Part shown: piece by piece, positions 51,425 to 54,174 of the stretch
Layout of the letters: each line of letters starts with the position of its first letter
Position numbering within the stretch: position 1 is the first letter of the stretch
Source: Burkholderiaceae bacterium
GTDB taxonomy: Bacteria > Pseudomonadota > Gammaproteobacteria > Burkholderiales > Burkholderiaceae
Assembly (NCBI GenBank): GCA_947448305.1
Contig: CANFME010000004.1
Coordinates: forward strand, 1-54,174
Direction: 5' to 3'
DNA: 54,174 bases
Notes under the pieces: model-generated
Seen by the model: only the letters and a program-made list of their open reading frames with translations
Told to the model about the DNA's origin: nothing
Databases searched by the model: none
Made by a program: the position numbers and the translations under genes

Positions 51425-53044
51425 TTAATTAAAAAATTTTCCAACCGTGACAATCGTTTTATAGATACCCCAAGCTAAGGGGATACCGACAGCGGTCCAA
51501 GCCAAAATCACCATCAAACTTGAACTTTGGCTCGTATCACTTGAATTACCTTCGAGCACTGATTTTTCTGATTTTTCATGGGCTAAACGCTTTTCTTCCG
51601 CGAGCTCAGCATCACTCATAAACCATTTATCCGCAACCGGTTTTACGAACAAGTTAGCAATCAATCCAACAGCGAGCATACCTACTAAAATGTACATTGT
51701 TTGGTTATAGACTTGGTCTTTTGGGATACCGATACTTAACTGATAATCGCGCATGTAGTTCACTACTACTGGCCCTAAAATTCCTGCCGTTGCCCAAGCA
51801 GTGAGTAGTCGACCATGAATCGCGCCCACCATTTGCGAACCAAACATGTCCGCCAAATAAGCAGGAACCGTCGCAAAGCCACCACCATACATACTTAAAA
51901 TAATACAAACTGCTGCAACAAAGAAAAATAGATTATGGCTCAGGGCACTTGAAGGAATACTAAAGTAGCACAGACCACCCAAAATAAAAAAGATCGAGTA
52001 AGTTAAACGACGTCCCAACTTATCTGAGATACTGGCCCAGAAGAATCGTCCACCAATGTTAAACAAGCTCAGGAGCGCTGCAAAACCTGCGGCAATCCCG
52101 GCAATCGCTGTTTTGTTCTCCGCTGTCAATGCTCCTGTGACACCAATCAGTGATCCACCAAAGATTTCTTGGAGCATCGGTGAGGCCATTCCAATCACAC
52201 CGATTCCGGCAGAAACGTTCATACACAACACGACCCAAATTAACCAGAACTGCGGGATTTTGAAAGCATTTTTTACGTGTACATGTCTCTTTGTAATCAT
52301 GGCGTTTGATTCAACCACAGCAGGCATTGTCCACCCTTCAGGTTTCCAACCCGTGGCAGGAACACGATAACCAAAAGCCCCAGCCATCATAAATACAAAA
52401 TAACCCAAAGCCATAACCACGAAGGTGGCAGCGACCCCAACATCGGTAGGCGTAGCGAAATTCTTCATCAACAAAGCAGCTAATGGTGAGCCAATCATAG
52501 CACCCCCGCCAAAGCCCATAATGGCCATGCCTGTTGCCATCCCACGACGATCTGGGAACCATTTAATCAAAGTAGAAACGGGTGAGATGTAGCCAAGACC
52601 TAGACCAATACCACCAATCACACCTGAGCCAAGAAGCATCAACCAAAATTGGTGAGTGTAAATACCGAGTGCGGACAAGAGCATACCACCACACCAACAC
52701 AAAGCTGAAACAACTCCAGCTTTACGTGGACCGGCCCGTTCTAACCAACCGCCCCAGATTGCGGCAGCGGAGCCTAGAAAAACGAAAAAGAGGGTATACA
52801 TCCAACCTAAAGTAGAGACTTTCCAGTCACAATTCGATACAAATAGTTCTTGAAAAAAACCAATGTCTGGACCACATTTGACTGCCTCAGTAATACCAAT
52901 TGCTTTTGACAAAGGTAACCAGAATACGGAAAAGCCGTAGGCCATACCAATACACAAATGAATCGCTAGAGCAGCCGGTGGCACTAACCAACGATTGAAC
53001 CCTTTACCCGCAATCGTTTTCTCTTTTTGCAATATATCGAACAT
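51425..53044 (-). CDS. OxlT-like MFS carrier
   Basis: The 539-residue membrane protein is a major facilitator of the oxalate/formate antiporter type. The ATG at 53044 (MFDILQKEKTI) has AAAAGG upstream. The track starts eight codons earlier at a TTG. Around 12 hydrophobic segments are visible, with GLGLGYISPVSTLIKWFPDRRG, the conserved loop between TM segments, and NIGGRFFWASISDKLGRR. Cytosolic tails are short. The neighbouring formate dehydrogenase suggests an organic-acid substrate such as oxalate or formate. No oxalyl-CoA decarboxylase or formyl-CoA transferase gene is in the window. Confidence 0.82.
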   Translation of the reverse strand: MFDILQKEKTIAGKGFNRWLVPPAALAIHLCIGMAYGFSVFWLPLSKAIGITEAVKCGPDIGFFQELFVSNCDWKVSTLGWMYTLFFVFLGSAAAIWGGWLERAGPRKAGVVSALCWCGGMLLSALGIYTHQFWLMLLGSGVIGGIGLGLGYISPVSTLIKWFPDRRGMATGMAIMGFGGGAMIGSPLAALLMKNFATPTDVGVAATFVVMALGYFVFMMAGAFGYRVPATGWKPEGWTMPAVVESNAMITKRHVHVKNAFKIPQFWLIWVVLCMNVSAGIGVIGMASPMLQEIFGGSLIGVTGALTAENKTAIAGIAAGFAALLSLFNIGGRFFWASISDKLGRRLTYSIFFILGGLCYFSIPSSALSHNLFFFVAAVCIILSMYGGGFATVPAYLADMFGSQMVGAIHGRLLTAWATAGILGPVVVNYMRDYQLSIGIPKDQVYNQTMYILVGMLAVGLIANLFVKPVADKWFMSDAELAEEKRLAHEKSEKSVLEGNSSDTSQSSSLMVILAWTAVGIPLAWGIYKTIVTVGKFFN

Positions 53045-53149
53045 GTTAATAGACCTTTTATTAATCAAAATAGCTTAAATTTAACCATTTATTTAGCTTT
53101 TACTTAATGGGTAATTACCCAACTAGTGTTTACCCTAGAATTGTAAGTT

Positions 53150-54112
53150 CTAAAATGATTCTGTCATTAGAACCGTTCTTTTTTCTGATGATGTCGTATT
53201 CCATGCTTGAGATACCTCAGCGATAGGTGTTGCTTGCACATTTACATTGAATCCTGCTACAGGTGCGTAGGTTAAGACTTGAAGGACTGAATTCAACATT
53301 TGTTCAATAGAAAGACTACCCAGTCCACTGCCCATTAAGCGTAAGCCACTGGAACGCAGCGCAGATGCTGGCATTGGAATGGTTGCGCCGCCAATCGAGC
53401 CAATTTGGACAAACTGAATCGTGGTTTTTAAGGGACTATATTTTGCTGCGACATTAATTAAACTCAGCGCACTAGGACCCCATAAATAATCTAATACTAC
53501 GTGAACACCTTCAGTAAAAGCAGGTTTAAAGGAGGCTTCCATTTCGAGAGTATTATCTGTTAATAATAAGCATTGATCAGCACCTAGTTGATACAGATCA
53601 TCAAACGTACTGGCACGTCTTGCCGTCGCAATAATTTTTCCCGCACCTAAGTATTTTGCAATCTGAATGGCTAAGCGTCCTGATATGCCATTCGCACCAT
53701 TAACTAATACGGTATCCCCTGCGCGCATTTGCGCTTGCTCCACAAGTGCTGCCCAAGAGGACATACCCGGAATAGCGATGGCTGCCGCCACCTCAGGACT
53801 CAGAGTGTCGGGTATGAGTAGGCAGTTGTGTTGGGGTACAGAACAATACTCTGCCATTGCTCCAAAGGGATTACGGGGTAGCAAAAAATAAACTCTAGAA
53901 CCATCGGCTAAGCTACCTACCCCATCAAATCCTGGAACAAACGGCACTTCATTATCAGAACTATAGTGAGAAGCGGAAGCTCTGGCCTTTGTTATTTGAC
54001 TAATGGAGGAGGCATGAACTCGCACAAGATGATGACCCGATTCAATCTCGGGATCTTTAAAATCAGCATAAATGGGTGCTTGCTCTTTATCGATAATGAC
54101 AGCTGCTTTCAA
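53150..54112 (-). CDS. MDR-family quinone oxidoreductase / alcohol dehydrogenase-like
   Basis: The 320-residue protein is a medium-chain reductase with a GroES-like N-terminal half (IESGHHLVRVHASSISQIT, FVPGFDGVGSLADG) and a Rossmann half (TVLVNGANGISGRLAIQIAK). The cysteine-rich structural zinc site of zinc-type alcohol dehydrogenases is not visible, so a quinone-reductase-like role is likelier. The start is TTG with GAGGAG upstream. It is 105 bases from the MFS carrier and may be a separate unit. Confidence 0.82.
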   Translation of the reverse strand: MKAAVIIDKEQAPIYADFKDPEIESGHHLVRVHASSISQITKARASASHYSSDNEVPFVPGFDGVGSLADGSRVYFLLPRNPFGAMAEYCSVPQHNCLLIPDTLSPEVAAAIAIPGMSSWAALVEQAQMRAGDTVLVNGANGISGRLAIQIAKYLGAGKIIATARRASTFDDLYQLGADQCLLLTDNTLEMEASFKPAFTEGVHVVLDYLWGPSALSLINVAAKYSPLKTTIQFVQIGSIGGATIPMPASALRSSGLRLMGSGLGSLSIEQMLNSVLQVLTYAPVAGFNVNVQATPIAEVSQAWNTTSSEKRTVLMTESF

Positions 54113-54174
54113 ATGAACTCCTCAAGAGAATAAATGTAAAAAGGAAGATTGCAGAATACGCATTGGACCTCCGA

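Overview
The window looks like a chromosomal segment of a low-to-medium GC betaproteobacterium of the Burkholderiales, most like Polynucleobacter or a close relative. This is inference from content: the rpsF-priB-rpsR-rplI-dnaB operon with PriB, several Bug/TctC receptors, an aminoarabinose operon with a split ArnA, an NAD-type soluble formate dehydrogenase, and AT-rich intergenic DNA. No rRNA, tRNA, insertion sequence or CRISPR array was seen.

Layout. 1-1.1 kb: a frameshifted fic gene with a small upstream ORF, richer in G+C than its surroundings. 1.3-7.4 kb (minus): aminotransferase, hom, thrC, moeA, moaD, moaE, tightly packed. 7.4-15.3 kb (plus): a Mth938-fold gene and a permuted lipid A aminoarabinose (arn) operon. 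15.4-18.3 kb (plus): Bcp peroxiredoxin, PIN-PhoH ATPase, NlpC/P60 lipoprotein. 18.4-25.5 kb: FMN-dependent hydroxy-acid dehydrogenase, TauD-type dioxygenase, three Bug receptors, an enol-lactonase-like hydrolase and a TacA/TacT-type toxin-antitoxin pair. 25.5-33.0 kb (minus): a four-gene operon with two transglutaminase-fold proteins (one fused to a DUF2126 ligase-like region), an ATP-grasp/alpha-E fusion and a GFA-fold zinc protein. 33.2-37.6 kb (minus): rpsF, priB, rpsR, rplI and dnaB, with dnaB carrying two inteins. 37.7-44.2 kb: asparaginase, lexA with two upstream LexA-box-like sites, two small envelope proteins, a YgiQ radical-SAM protein and a NUDIX hydrolase. 44.2-54.1 kb (minus): eutC, eutB, formate dehydrogenase alpha subunit, a fused gamma-beta subunit, an OxlT-like MFS carrier and a zinc-free MDR oxidoreductase.

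How the parts connect. The moaD/moaE/moeA genes help make the molybdenum cofactor that formate dehydrogenase at the other end needs. The arn genes would build and attach L-Ara4N to lipid A. The ATP-grasp/transglutaminase/DUF2126 operon is predicted from family knowledge to make or trim an unidentified peptide-like product, and is the best candidate for an uncharacterised pathway. The clearest molecular oddity is DnaB: an Ala-1 (class 3-like) intein with a decayed LAGLIDADG region splits the Walker A loop, and a Cys-1 mini-intein splits the conserved DLRE/SGAIEQD motif, so two independent splicing events are needed to make the replicative helicase.
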